Source: Cytophagales bacterium (GTDB lineage Bacteria; Bacteroidota; Bacteroidia; Cytophagales; Spirosomataceae). From it: 64,000 nucleotides of DNA. This document shows, one piece after another, positions 34,409-43,300 of this stretch. Numbering within the stretch: the first letter of the stretch is position 1; each line of letters starts with the position of its first letter. The translations under genes and the position numbers were made by a program. The stretch is from the NCBI GenBank assembly GCA_013298125.1, contig JAAFJP010000003.1:124001-188000 (forward strand), given 5' to 3'. A model generated the notes under the pieces. That model worked only from the letters and a program-made list of their open reading frames with translations, was not told the origin of the DNA and made no database searches.

Positions 34409-34425
34409 CAAAAAACTCATAGAAC

Positions 34426-35637
34426 ATGAAAAAGAATTTTATTAAATCCTCACTGTTGATTTTATCAATAGCATTTATTTCTTCTTGTGAAAAGAAGCAA
34501 GATTTAGAACCAACCGATGACGGTAAGGAATTCAGATTTATCAATTTGATGGTAAGTGATGAGAAAACAAATCAAGTCTCAATCATCTCGCCAAAGGATG
34601 GAAAAGTTTTAAACTTTGAAGCTAAGTTTCCTAAATCAGCGGTTTATACTACGGAATCAGGTCGTTTTGGGGGATTGGTTCATCGTGATTTCAATTTTGT
34701 TGAGCATTTTGACACTGGTTTTGAAGGTCACGGCGACCACGTGGATGTAAAAGGAACGCCAAAGTGGGCGGCATTGATTGGTGATAGTAACAAGCCAACG
34801 CATTATGGTTCTCATGGAGACGAAATTGTGACTTTCAATGATGGTGATGGCTCAATGAGTATGGCAAGAGAGTCTGATTTGCACCAAAACGGGATGAAAA
34901 TGCAAACTATTCCAACGGGAAATGTGGCACATCATGGAGCAATGGCTCGTTTTAGTAATGGATATTATGCCGTTACGCACAAAGATGGTTCAATTGCAGG
35001 GACATTACCAGAGCGAGTAAAAATAATCAGTAAATCTGGAACTGTCATTGCTCAATCGACTATCCAAACCAAGGGAATTCATGGGAATAATTCTAACGGA
35101 AAAGTGGCTTTATTTGGTTCGGCGAGTGGCATTTTAGTAATTGAAGAATCTGGAAATCAACGACTTATTAAATATCCAGAAACTTACGGAGCTTCTTGGT
35201 TTGGAACAATTTTACACAGTGAACCCAACGATAAATTTTATGGATATTCGTCAGCATTGGGTGTATTTGAGATTGACGTTAAAGCCGATAAAATTATTCC
35301 AATCTTTGAAAGTAAAGATATTATGCAGTGCAAATTGGATAAATCGGGAAATAAAGTTGTGGTTTTATTGCACAATGGAGACTTGAAGGTTTTTGATTTG
35401 AAAACTCGAAATTTATTAAAAGAAGGAAATATTGGTACAAATACAACCAAAGAAGAAACACAAAAACCCACGATGGAAGCAACGGACAGATTTGCCTATA
35501 TCGTTCTTTCAAAGACTGGCGAAGTACAACAGTTTGACCTCAAAACCATGACTACGACCCAAAAAATCAAGGTTTCTTCAACGCCTTATCGAATTGCCGT
35601 TTTAGGTTCGGAATTGAACAAAAAAGGCGATGATTAA
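34426..35637 (+). CDS. AztD-like beta-propeller lipoprotein (probable metal chaperone)
   Basis: 403 residues. It has a lipoprotein signal peptide (SLLILSIAFISSCEKK, cysteine at about residue 21). The mature part has propeller-type repeats and histidine-rich segments: FEGHGDHVDVKGTPKW, PTHYGSHGDEIV, NVAHHGAMARF and TKGIHGNNSNGKVALFG. The spacing resembles AztD, the periplasmic zinc chaperone that passes zinc to a binding protein (family recalled from memory, not searched). It is divergent from the TonB receptor across a shared operator region. Together they suggest a zinc-starvation-induced uptake unit. Manganese, iron or copper cannot be excluded from sequence alone. Confidence 0.75.
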   Translation: MKKNFIKSSLLILSIAFISSCEKKQDLEPTDDGKEFRFINLMVSDEKTNQVSIISPKDGKVLNFEAKFPKSAVYTTESGRFGGLVHRDFNFVEHFDTGFEGHGDHVDVKGTPKWAALIGDSNKPTHYGSHGDEIVTFNDGDGSMSMARESDLHQNGMKMQTIPTGNVAHHGAMARFSNGYYAVTHKDGSIAGTLPERVKIISKSGTVIAQSTIQTKGIHGNNSNGKVALFGSASGILVIEESGNQRLIKYPETYGASWFGTILHSEPNDKFYGYSSALGVFEIDVKADKIIPIFESKDIMQCKLDKSGNKVVVLLHNGDLKVFDLKTRNLLKEGNIGTNTTKEETQKPTMEATDRFAYIVLSKTGEVQQFDLKTMTTTQKIKVSSTPYRIAVLGSELNKKGDD

Positions 35638-35666
35638 CATTTATAATTAAATTGTTGGTTTTTTTG

Positions 35667-35699
35667 AAAAGGTAGGGCTGAAAGCCTTACCTTTTTTTA
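35667..35699. terminator. Hairpin terminator between convergent genes
   Basis: Arms AAAAGGTAGGGCT and AGCCTTACCTTTT (one G-T position) with a 3-base loop and a T-run follow the AztD-like gene and face the minus-strand TPR gene. Confidence 0.85.
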
Positions 35700-35704
35700 T
35701 AAAA

Positions 35705-36028
35705 TCAATCCTCCAACTCATCCAAAAACATCTGATAAGCCCCCTTCAATTCCTTCAAAGTCTTATCATTTCGTAATTTATTGGCTAATTCTATGCCCAA
35801 TAAATAAGTTTTTTCTGCCAAATTGTTTTCTCCCAATTCCACATACAAAGCCCCCAAATGATAATAAATTGGCAAATAATCAGGGTGATTTTCTAATAAA
35901 AATTCAAAAATCTGTCTTGATTCTATCTTATCAGTTTTCAATAATTCTGTCGCCAAAGCGTAATGATTGAAGGGGTCTTGGGGTTCTTCTGCCACAAATT
36001 GTCTGAGTATTTCTAATCTGTTATTCAT
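35705..36028 (-). CDS. Small tetratricopeptide-repeat protein
   Basis: 107 residues made of about two TPR units (FNHYALATELLKTDKIESRQIFEFLLENHPDYLPIYYHLGALYVELGENNLAEKTYLLGIELA, seen as successive helical pairs) and a short acidic tail. No signal peptide, so cytoplasmic. It is probably a binding adaptor; the partner is unknown. The frame opens with a TTG at 36031, but the ATG two codons into the frame at 36028 is preferred. It is divergent from etfB. Confidence 0.75.
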   Translation of the reverse strand: MNNRLEILRQFVAEEPQDPFNHYALATELLKTDKIESRQIFEFLLENHPDYLPIYYHLGALYVELGENNLAEKTYLLGIELANKLRNDKTLKELKGAYQMFLDELED

Positions 36029-36046
36029 CAAAATAATTATTTTAGA

Positions 36047-36074
36047 AAAAATAGTATGCTTGCATACTATTTTT
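36047..36074. promoter_or_regulatory. Palindromic operator upstream of etfBA
   Basis: 13-base perfect arms (AAAAATAGTATGC-type, core ATAGTATGC / GCATACTAT) flank a TT centre. The element covers the -33 region of the candidate etfB promoter (TAAGTTTG at 36087). A TetR-like fatty-acid-responsive regulator is a plausible binder (inference from the regulated genes). Confidence 0.65.
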
Positions 36075-36086
36075 AAAACTTTTCGT

Positions 36087-36094
36087 TAAGTTTG
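36087..36094 (+). promoter_or_regulatory. Candidate -7 element of etfBA
   Basis: TAAGTTTG fits TAnnTTTG. It is 79 bases before the etfB ATG and directly downstream of the palindromic operator. Confidence 0.5.
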
Positions 36095-36172
36095 CAGTTA
36101 AATATTACAATTTCAAATATCAATTGTACAAAGTCAATATTGTCTCTAACAATTGTGAAAAAATAAAAAACA

Positions 36173-36907
36173 ATGAAAATTTTAGTTTGCGTAACGAGTG
36201 TCCCCGATACAACAGCGAAAATATCGTTTACTGACGGAGATACCAAATTTAATAAAGCGGGTGTTACTTACATCACAGGTCCTTATGACGATTATGCCCT
36301 CTCTCGTGCAGTCGAATTGAAGGAACAATTGGGTGGAACGGTTACAGTCTTGAACGTTGGAGAGGCTGATTCTGAGCAAGTTATCCGTAAATGTCTCGCC
36401 ATTGGTGCAGACGATGCTATCCGTGTAAATTGTGAACCAAAAGATTCTTATTTTACAGCGGTACAAATTGCAACGGTTGCCGCTTCTGAAAAATACGACT
36501 TGATTTTGATGGGTCGTGAGTCGATTGACTTCAATAGTGGTGTTGTTCACGGGTTAGTGGGTGAGATGCTTGGTATTCCGTCATTATCGCCCGTTATGAA
36601 ATTAGAAATTGATGGAACGACTGTCAAAATGACTCGTGAAATTGAAGGAGGAAAAGAAGATATTGAGGCATCTTTACCATTAGTTTTAGGTTGTCAAGAA
36701 CCCATCGCAGAATGGAAAATCCCAAATATGCGAGGAATTATGACGGCAAGAACGAAGCCTTTGAGAGTCATTGAACCAGTAGGTGAAGATATGACCATTA
36801 CAGAAAAATATACACTTCCAGCTCCAAAAGGTGCTTGCAAAATGATTGCAGCCGAAAATGCTGAGGATTTAATTGCTTTATTGAGAAGCGAAGCAAAAGT
36901 ATTGTAG
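36173..36907 (+). CDS. etfB: Electron transfer flavoprotein subunit beta
   Basis: 244 residues, the usual EtfB length. It opens MKILVCVTSVPDTTAKISF. It contains GPYDDYALSRAVELKEQLGG and VHGLVGEMLGIPSLSPV, which match the AMP-binding, FAD-contacting beta subunit. MGRESIDFNSG and the signature-like IPNMRGIMTARTKPL complete it. With EtfA it carries electrons from acyl-CoA dehydrogenases to the quinone pool through ETF dehydrogenase. EtfA follows after 160 bases of word repeats. A palindromic operator lies 99 bases upstream. Confidence 0.94.
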   Translation: MKILVCVTSVPDTTAKISFTDGDTKFNKAGVTYITGPYDDYALSRAVELKEQLGGTVTVLNVGEADSEQVIRKCLAIGADDAIRVNCEPKDSYFTAVQIATVAASEKYDLILMGRESIDFNSGVVHGLVGEMLGIPSLSPVMKLEIDGTTVKMTREIEGGKEDIEASLPLVLGCQEPIAEWKIPNMRGIMTARTKPLRVIEPVGEDMTITEKYTLPAPKGACKMIAAENAEDLIALLRSEAKVL

Positions 36908-37059
36908 TCGTAAGTCGTATGTCTTTAAGTTGTAAGAAAATGACACAAAGACATTGATTTATGCAAATATAAACTTTTTCATCTCGTAAAAAGTAAGAAA
37001 AATAATTTTGAGGTGTCGAGTACCTTTAAGACTTAAAGACTTACGACTTACGACTAACT
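36905..37059. repeat. Inverted scrambled word repeats (AGTCGTAAGTCGT-type)
   Basis: 36905-36936 has AGTCGTAAGTCGTATGTCTT-type words. 37022-37059 has complementary ACTTAAAGACTTACGACTTACGACT-type words in altered order. It separates etfB from etfA without an obvious T-run, and a large partial hairpin in the mRNA is likely. Confidence 0.65.
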
Positions 37060-37067
37060 TTAAAATC

Positions 37068-38030
37068 ATGTCAGTCTTAATATTCACAGAAATAGATAAT
37101 GGAGCGTTGAAGAAATCATCGCTCGAAGCCGTTTATTATGGTGCAGAAGTCGCCAAAATGAAAGGTACAACTGCAACAGTTTTAGCCATTGGCACAGCCT
37201 CAGAAGGCGAATTAGCCAAAGCGGGCAGTTTTGGAGCATCAAAAGTGCTTCATGCCAACGACTCACGCCTTGCTACGGGTAACATACAGGCATACGGAGA
37301 TGTACTCGCTTCGGCAGTTGCCCAAGAGGGTGCGGAAGTGATTATTTTAGCCATGTCTTCATTAGGAAATGCTGTTGCCGCTCGTGCAGCTGTAAAGTTA
37401 AAAGCCTCAATTGTTTCTAATGCTGTCGATTTACCAAACCTTTCAGGAGGGTTCAAAGTAAATCGTAGCATTTATACAGGTAAGGCTTTTGCAACCGTAG
37501 AAATGAAGGGCGAAAAGAAAATTATCGCTATCAAGAAAAATGCGGTTTCCGTAGTAGAAACAGGTAATTCTGCGAGTGTAGTTGCATTTACGCCAAGTTT
37601 AAAAGATTCAGATTTTGCCGTAAAAGTTACAGGAACACACAAAGCATCAAGTTCAATTTCATTACCAGAGGCTGATTTAGTTGTTTCGGCAGGACGTGGT
37701 TTGAAAGGACCTGAGAACTGGGCAATCGTTGAAGATTTAGCCAATGCTTTGGGTGCAGCTACGGCTTGTTCAAAACCAGTTTCAGATTTAGATTGGAGAC
37801 CCCACCACGAACACGTTGGACAAACAGGTATCAAGGTTTCTCCAAATTTATACATTGCCGCAGGTATTTCAGGAGCAATTCAGCACTTGGCGGGTGTCAA
37901 TTCTTCAAAGGTGATTGTGGTTATCAATAAAGACCCAGAAGCACCGTTCTTCAAAGCCGCTGATTATGGCATTGTAGGGGATGTTTTTGACGTTTTACCT
38001 CGATTGACGAAGGCGGTTAAGGCATTGTAA
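37068..38030 (+). CDS. etfA: Electron transfer flavoprotein subunit alpha
   Basis: 320 residues. The N-terminal half matches the beta-like fold (MSVLIFTEIDNGALKKSSLEAVYYG). The C-terminal FAD domain shows SAGRGLKGPENWAIVEDLA, VGQTGIKVSPNLYIAAGISGAIQH and INKDPEAPFFKAADYGIVGD, the canonical EtfA FAD-binding run. The frame is open back to 37008 through the repeat, but the ATG at 37068 is the family start. It forms the heterodimer with EtfB and probably shares its transcript. A terminator follows at 38053. Confidence 0.94.
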   Translation: MSVLIFTEIDNGALKKSSLEAVYYGAEVAKMKGTTATVLAIGTASEGELAKAGSFGASKVLHANDSRLATGNIQAYGDVLASAVAQEGAEVIILAMSSLGNAVAARAAVKLKASIVSNAVDLPNLSGGFKVNRSIYTGKAFATVEMKGEKKIIAIKKNAVSVVETGNSASVVAFTPSLKDSDFAVKVTGTHKASSSISLPEADLVVSAGRGLKGPENWAIVEDLANALGAATACSKPVSDLDWRPHHEHVGQTGIKVSPNLYIAAGISGAIQHLAGVNSSKVIVVINKDPEAPFFKAADYGIVGDVFDVLPRLTKAVKAL

Positions 38031-38052
38031 AAAAATAAAATATTTCTATTTT

Positions 38053-38090
38053 AACGCAGACAGAATTCAAAACCCTGCCTGCGTTTTTTG
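38053..38090 (+). terminator. Terminator after etfA
   Basis: Arms AACGCAGACAG (38053-38063) and CTGCCTGCGTT (38075-38085), one mismatch, are followed by a T-run. Confidence 0.8.
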
Positions 38091-38112
38091 TTTCTTTTAA
38101 GGAACTATTTAA

Positions 38113-38237
38113 TATTTGTCACATACTTAAAGTACCCCTATCCCAACCCTTTCCCCTTGAAGGGAAAGGGCTTTAAATCCTTGTGAGGAAAGTCCTTCCC
38201 TTCAAGGGGAAGGATTTAGGATGGGGTGCGACAAATA
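38113..38237. repeat. Long inverted element, CCCTTTCCCCTTGAAGGG type (copy 1)
   Basis: From ACCCCTATCCCAACCC at 38134 to GGATTTAGGATGGGGT at 38228 the two halves are imperfect inverted copies, each with an inner CCTTGAAGGG or CCCTTCAAGGGG palindrome. TATTTGTC and GACAAATA extend the stem outward. A second copy is at 55628-55723 with a different centre. Together with the etfA terminator it fills the 319-base gap before the BFN gene. Confidence 0.85.
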
Positions 38238-38306
38238 GTAAACAATTCTGTTCTTTTATTTACAATCAAAAGAAAGAGAAAACTTTTTTAAAAAAATTAA
38301 GGTTTA

Positions 38307-38314
38307 TATCTTTG
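38307..38314 (+). promoter_or_regulatory. Candidate -7 element of the BFN-domain gene
   Basis: TATCTTTG fits TAnnTTTG, 36 bases before the GTG start. No clear -33 TTG. Confidence 0.4.
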
Positions 38315-38349
38315 TAACTAACATTTAAAAACAGAGAATAACCAAACCA

Positions 38350-38940
38350 GTGGAGAAAATTAAATTAGAGATATTAGGACTTTCGCCCAGTTCCTCACAG
38401 ACAGGCTCATTTGCGTTAGTTCTTGGAGAAGAATACGGACCAAGACGTTTACCTATTATTATCGGAATGTTCGAGGCACAAGCCATTGCCATTGAAATTG
38501 AAAAAATTGAGCCTAATCGCCCAATGACACACGATTTATTCAAATCTTTTGCTCGCACTTTTCATTACACCGTTAGCGAAATTTCAATTACAGATATAAA
38601 AGAGGGTGTATTTTTTGCTAAAATTCATTGTTCAGATGGTATTAAAGACACATTCGTAGATGCTCGCCCGTCAGATGCAATTGCGATAGGTTTACGCTTT
38701 AATGTACCTATATATACGTATGAAAACGTACTTTCAGAGGCTGGTATTTCTATCAATGAAACAGGTAAAGATGATTTGTTAGATGATATTGATGAAGAAG
38801 TAAAACCACAAAAGTCTTTTGGCGAATTATTGAAAGAAAATCCAGTGGAGGTGCTTAACAATATGTTGAAAGATGCTTTGGCAAATGAAGAATATGAAAA
38901 AGCTGCCAAAATCAGAGATGAGATTGATAGAAGAAATTAA
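38350..38940 (+). CDS. Bifunctional nuclease (BFN/DUF151) domain protein with UVR motif
   Basis: 196 residues starting with GTG at 38350. Residues about 1-130 match the DUF151/BFN domain (EYGPRRLPIIIGMFEAQAIA, then RPMTHDLFKSF and VDARPSDAIAIGLRFNVPIY). Residues about 165-195 (MLKDALANEEYEKAAKIRDEIDRR) are a UVR motif. BFN proteins have been linked to RNase/DNase activity in plants, but the bacterial role is uncertain. The combination with a UVR tail is common in Bacteroidota. The alternative is a longer upstream start, but none is in frame with a family-like N-terminus. Confidence 0.88.
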   Translation: MEKIKLEILGLSPSSSQTGSFALVLGEEYGPRRLPIIIGMFEAQAIAIEIEKIEPNRPMTHDLFKSFARTFHYTVSEISITDIKEGVFFAKIHCSDGIKDTFVDARPSDAIAIGLRFNVPIYTYENVLSEAGISINETGKDDLLDDIDEEVKPQKSFGELLKENPVEVLNNMLKDALANEEYEKAAKIRDEIDRRN

Positions 38941-38953
38941 GATAAAAATACGA

Positions 38954-38980
38954 AGCCAACTTTTTTAGTTGGCTTTTTTG
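38954..38980 (+). terminator. Terminator after the BFN gene
   Basis: AGCCAACT / AGTTGGCT arms followed by a T-run, 14 bases after the stop. Confidence 0.85.
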
Positions 38981-39068
38981 TTAAAAAGCGTTAAGAAAGA
39001 TTTAGAAAGCATAAAAAAATACTATTTTTGTAAACAATAGCTTTCATTAGTATTGAGTAATTTAGAGC

Positions 39069-39124
39069 ATAACAGGTTTCCAACCTGTAAGTCAGACTCC
39101 ATAAAACAGGTTAGAAACCTGTTA
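39069..39124. repeat. Palindromic intergenic element, ACTCC loop (copy B)
   Basis: 20-base arms at 39069-39088 and 39105-39124 (AACAGGTTTC / GAAACCTGTT type) differ at one position, a G-U pair in RNA. The 16-base loop contains GACTCCATAAA. It lies in the ftsX leader, 51 bases before the ATG. Same design as elements A and C. Confidence 0.8.
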
Positions 39125-39175
39125 TACTTAATTCTACCAATAATCAGTAACCAATAAACTAATAACCGACTCCTC

Positions 39176-40057
39176 ATGTCAAAAATAAAGAAATTAGGAA
39201 GTACCCCAAACGCAATGGTCATTATCAGTTTGACGATTGCCCTTTTTTTGATAGGATTATGTGGTTTATTAACCCTCAATGCTCGCAAGTTGGCTGAGTT
39301 GGTAAAACAGAATGTTGAGGTTCAAGTGTATCTTGATAACGATTTGACAACGAGCAAATTAGATTCTATTTTTAAATTAATTGCTAAAAGAGAATTTGTA
39401 CTAAAAAAAGATAATTCGCCACAAATTAATTTTGTTTCAAAAGAAGTGGCGGCAAAACAATTTATTCAAGAATCAGGGGAGGATTATCGCAAATTGTTAG
39501 GAAATAATAATCCATTACACAATCTGTATTCTGTAAAAATTAAAGAAGAGTTTTTTAATGAAACAAAGTTGAAAAATATTAAGACTGATTTAGAAACCCT
39601 CTCGGGCGTACATGAAGTGGCGTATGTAGAAAATTTTGTGGATGAAGTAAATCGTAATATTTCAAAAATTTATATTGTGCTTTCGGTTTTTGTGATACTA
39701 TTATTAGCCATTATTATTTTATTGGTCAATAATACCATCAAATTAGCATTATATTCTCAACGTTTTTTGATAAGAAGTATGCAATTGGTGGGAGCTACAA
39801 ATGCCTTTATTCGTAAGCCATTTGTTGTAAAAGGAGCATTACAAGGTTTGATTAGTGGTTTAGTTGCTTGTACGCTTTTGATTTTAATTCAACAATTGGC
39901 GGTACAACAAATTGACGGTTTGGGTATTTTACAAGAAACAACTAAACTAATCATGTTGATTTTGGGAATCCTTGCCATTGGTACATTGATTGGCATTCTA
40001 AGCACTTTCCAGTCAGTGGAACGATATTTGAAGTTATCATTAGACGAACTATATTGA
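39176..40057 (+). CDS. ftsX: Cell division protein FtsX
   Basis: 293 residues. Topology: N-terminal helix (MVIISLTIALFLIGLCGLL), an extracytoplasmic domain (EVQVYLDNDLTTSKLDSIF, VSKEVAAKQFIQESGEDYRKLLGNNNPL), then three C-terminal helices with LYSQRFLIRSMQLVGATNAFIRKPFVVKGALQG, diagnostic of FtsX. With FtsE it signals to cell-wall hydrolases at the septum. No ftsE is adjacent, as is normal in Bacteroidota. The DUF3098 gene follows 48 bases later, a conserved pairing. Confidence 0.93.
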   Translation: MSKIKKLGSTPNAMVIISLTIALFLIGLCGLLTLNARKLAELVKQNVEVQVYLDNDLTTSKLDSIFKLIAKREFVLKKDNSPQINFVSKEVAAKQFIQESGEDYRKLLGNNNPLHNLYSVKIKEEFFNETKLKNIKTDLETLSGVHEVAYVENFVDEVNRNISKIYIVLSVFVILLLAIIILLVNNTIKLALYSQRFLIRSMQLVGATNAFIRKPFVVKGALQGLISGLVACTLLILIQQLAVQQIDGLGILQETTKLIMLILGILAIGTLIGILSTFQSVERYLKLSLDELY

Positions 40058-40105
40058 TTAATCACAATTTGGGTTTAGCCCAAATATAAATACATAAAAA
40101 ACATC

Positions 40106-40333
40106 ATGTCAGTAAAAGAAAAAGCATCAGTAGGCAACAAAGAAGCCCTACCTTTCGGAAAAACAAATTATTCACTCATGTTGGCAGGAATCGCTATAAT
40201 TTTGGTAGGATTCTTCGTTATGAGCCTTGATAAAACAGAATTTGGTTTCGGATTTTTAGGCTTAACATTAGGTCCAATTATCGTATTGGCAGGTTTTGGT
40301 TTAGAATTCTTTGCGATTTTGAAACGAAAATAA
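40106..40333 (+). CDS. DUF3098 family small membrane protein
   Basis: 75 residues with two hydrophobic helices (YSLMLAGIAIILVGFFVMSL and FLGLTLGPIIVLAGFGLEFFAIL) and a short polar N-terminus (LPFGKTNY). It matches the DUF3098 proteins that follow ftsX in Bacteroidota. Function unknown; the constant neighbourhood suggests a role near cell division or envelope synthesis. In relatives uppP and truB usually come next; here the lanthipeptide dehydratase is convergent with it instead. Confidence 0.88.
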   Translation: MSVKEKASVGNKEALPFGKTNYSLMLAGIAIILVGFFVMSLDKTEFGFGFLGLTLGPIIVLAGFGLEFFAILKRK

Positions 40334-40372
40334 TAAAGTTTCTAAAATATATAAGTTTGGAAGGAAGACTGA

Positions 40373-43300
40373 TTATGCAGCCTTCCTTTTTTTTGACTCC
40401 TCCGCCAAATAGTACCGATACAAAAAATCATACATCACCAACTCGTGCGTACGCTGATTATCCGCAATGATGCGGTTTACGGTCATGTGTATCGTGTCTG
40501 AAAGGTATTTACTTAATTCTATTTCAGATTTATGAGGTTTTATTTGTTCTATAATCTCTTTTGTATTTTCACTTTTAGACTTAATTGCCTGAAAAAGAGG
40601 AGCATACTCGTGCGTTTCGTTCAAATCATTATTCAAAATTCGTTCAATTGTCTGTCGATTGTCTCTAAATCTTTGGTCTAATTGAAGTTTTAGAGCCTTA
40701 TCCATGTTGTATTCATTGGCGAAACTGGTCTTCATCTTTTCCATTAAGTTCTTCTTTTCGGAAAGTTTCAATCCAAAACCTGAGAGGTAATTATCAATCA
40801 TTTTCAATCCCCATTGCCAACGGATTGGTTCACGTTCATCTCCCCAAGTTTGGTCAAGCATTTGGAGAACTGCCGTACTATCTTCACAAAATAAAGTCTC
40901 CGTCAATACCATTACTTCTGAGCTGTACCTCTCTATTTCTCTTTGATATGTTTCAACTTGTATTTTCCAGATGAGCCCTTCATTTTCAAATGATTGGATT
41001 GATTCTTTAATCATCAAAAAAACTTTCCCAAGATGCGATAAATCCTTGAAATGCACCCTGAATCGAAGATGCTTTTCAGGGTCAGCATAACGAATAAAAA
41101 ACCATTTATCAATTAGATTTTCCTCTAATAACCGCTCAATAAGTGGCTTGATGGCTTGTGATAGAATTGTGTCTGCAATCTTTGCTCCCGTATAAAGTTT
41201 AAAATAAAGCCATTCTGAACCTACCGAGAAATTCCTTTGGATTTCGATAGGTTTATTTTCAGAGCTCATACCTTGATAAACTTCCTCTTCATTAATCCAT
41301 GAGGCGATAAATTGATTGGTAAATCCTTGTCCTGTGGCATTTTTCATTGGAGTATTTTTTTCATCAAAGAAAAACTCTTTCAATTCTATTTTATCTCGGT
41401 TCTTAATAGCATCAACAAAGATTTGTACGCTCAATAAATTATCAATATTAACCAATAATTCATTGTCATAATCAGCTAAAACAAACTGATTAGGGATTTT
41501 CCATTCTTGACAAAATTTCTTTATTTCTGACAATAAAGTATCTGATTGACAGATAATTAGCTTTTCAAGATTTTCTTTTTTAAACTGCCAAGAAGCCAAA
41601 GAAAGTATGGCATTTTTGTATCTTAGTCTCGGAGAAAAAATAGTTTGTGGGGCAATATTTGACCATCCTAAATCAAAATTCCTTTGAATGCCCTGATACT
41701 GTAAATCGCAAAGAAAATTGTAAAGTGGTAGTGAATTTTGTGAGAAGTTATGAGCATTACTCAATCTTGGAATAATCTCTTTGTTCAATCGCTTTGAACG
41801 AAGAATTACCTTGTCTCTTTGCAAATCCACCGAAACCATCAAATCATCTAAGGAAATAATAAATTCCTCCGACAAAGAAGATTTGGCTAAATACGGAATT
41901 TCAAAATCTCTGAAAGGTGGATGTAATAAAATATTTCCAATTCGGTTTTCAGGTAAATGGACGATTTCTGCAAAGATTATATTTGGATTTTGGGCTTGTT
42001 CTTGTAGTGAAATATTTTGTATTATTTCAAGAACAGCTTTGTCCGCATGAGCGAATCTTCCTAATAAATTAACGGCACTCGAACCACTGATACCTTCGAT
42101 ATAAATTGGCACATTTTCATCACCTGTGAGCCTAAACATGATAGAACTCGAAGGGGCAGTTGGAAGATTATTTGTTACAAATTTTTGTAATTCTTTTTCG
42201 TCTAAAACTACTTCAAAATCTTTGTTTCCTACACTCTTTACCCAAAGATTGAACAAGTATTGTTGGAAAGAATTTTGAGATAATTTAACAATATTCTCTT
42301 TCTTTTCAGGTAAATTCAAACCATCAGCTATGGGTGTATTATTACTCTTTCCTGCATCTCCATATCCTATGCCTGTCTCCGTATCTAATGCCTTTAAAAT
42401 AGGCATTTCGAGGGTTTCGTAACGCTCAAAATATCGTTTTTTAAACTCTGTAAGTTTTTGATTTACAACGGGTTCAGCTATTTTTTTTGATAAATCAAAA
42501 ACCTCTCCCAAAATATCTTGGTGTGCTAAACTGAGTGAGTTTTTATTTAGCAATCTTACTAAATCCGTTTGAAATAACTTACCCTCCTCAAAAGGAATCC
42601 CAAAGGCATTTATTGTCTCAATTATCTCCTGATAGGCAAAAATATCGTTAGTATTCTTGCTATCAATGTTAGATAGATGGCTTTCGATTTTGTCCAAAAG
42701 TTTTGCTAAGTCTCCTTTTGGATTTAGTGTTTTTCGGATTTGCTGGGTAAATTCTTCCCCCGTAATGGCGGGTTCTAATTCATTTACTAAAAGCTGAGAA
42801 TCAATCAATTGCTCAATAAAACCCGTAGCATCTTCTTCTGAAATCTCGTCTTCCAATAGATGAGGAACAATCTCAGAAATCTTTGCCCCCGACTTTGTTA
42901 AGTCCAAAACTAATTGGATATATTCAGACCACGTGATTGCAGAAATTTGATGGTTTCGTTTTCCATCTACATACTTGTATTCGACATAGCGTATCTCCTC
43001 CCCTATCTGATAAACACTCGAATTTGTGTAATATTTCAAAGAGAATTTTATTTCAGGAATCTCTGATAATCGTTGTGCTAAAGCCCCTGCATAGTGCATG
43101 TCTAAGCGAGTATTTCTTGCGGTATTTTCAGCAATTTCAAGGTTTGTTTCTTCTCCCCATTCTACCACTCCTACCCCTGCAAATAGCCCAAAAGGTGTAC
43201 ATCTACTGCACATTCTTGAATAATATTTCCCCAAAGAAAATTGTACTTTTTTAATTTTCTTAATGTCAGTCAGTTTGCCCTCTTTCCAATTAGTTGCCTC

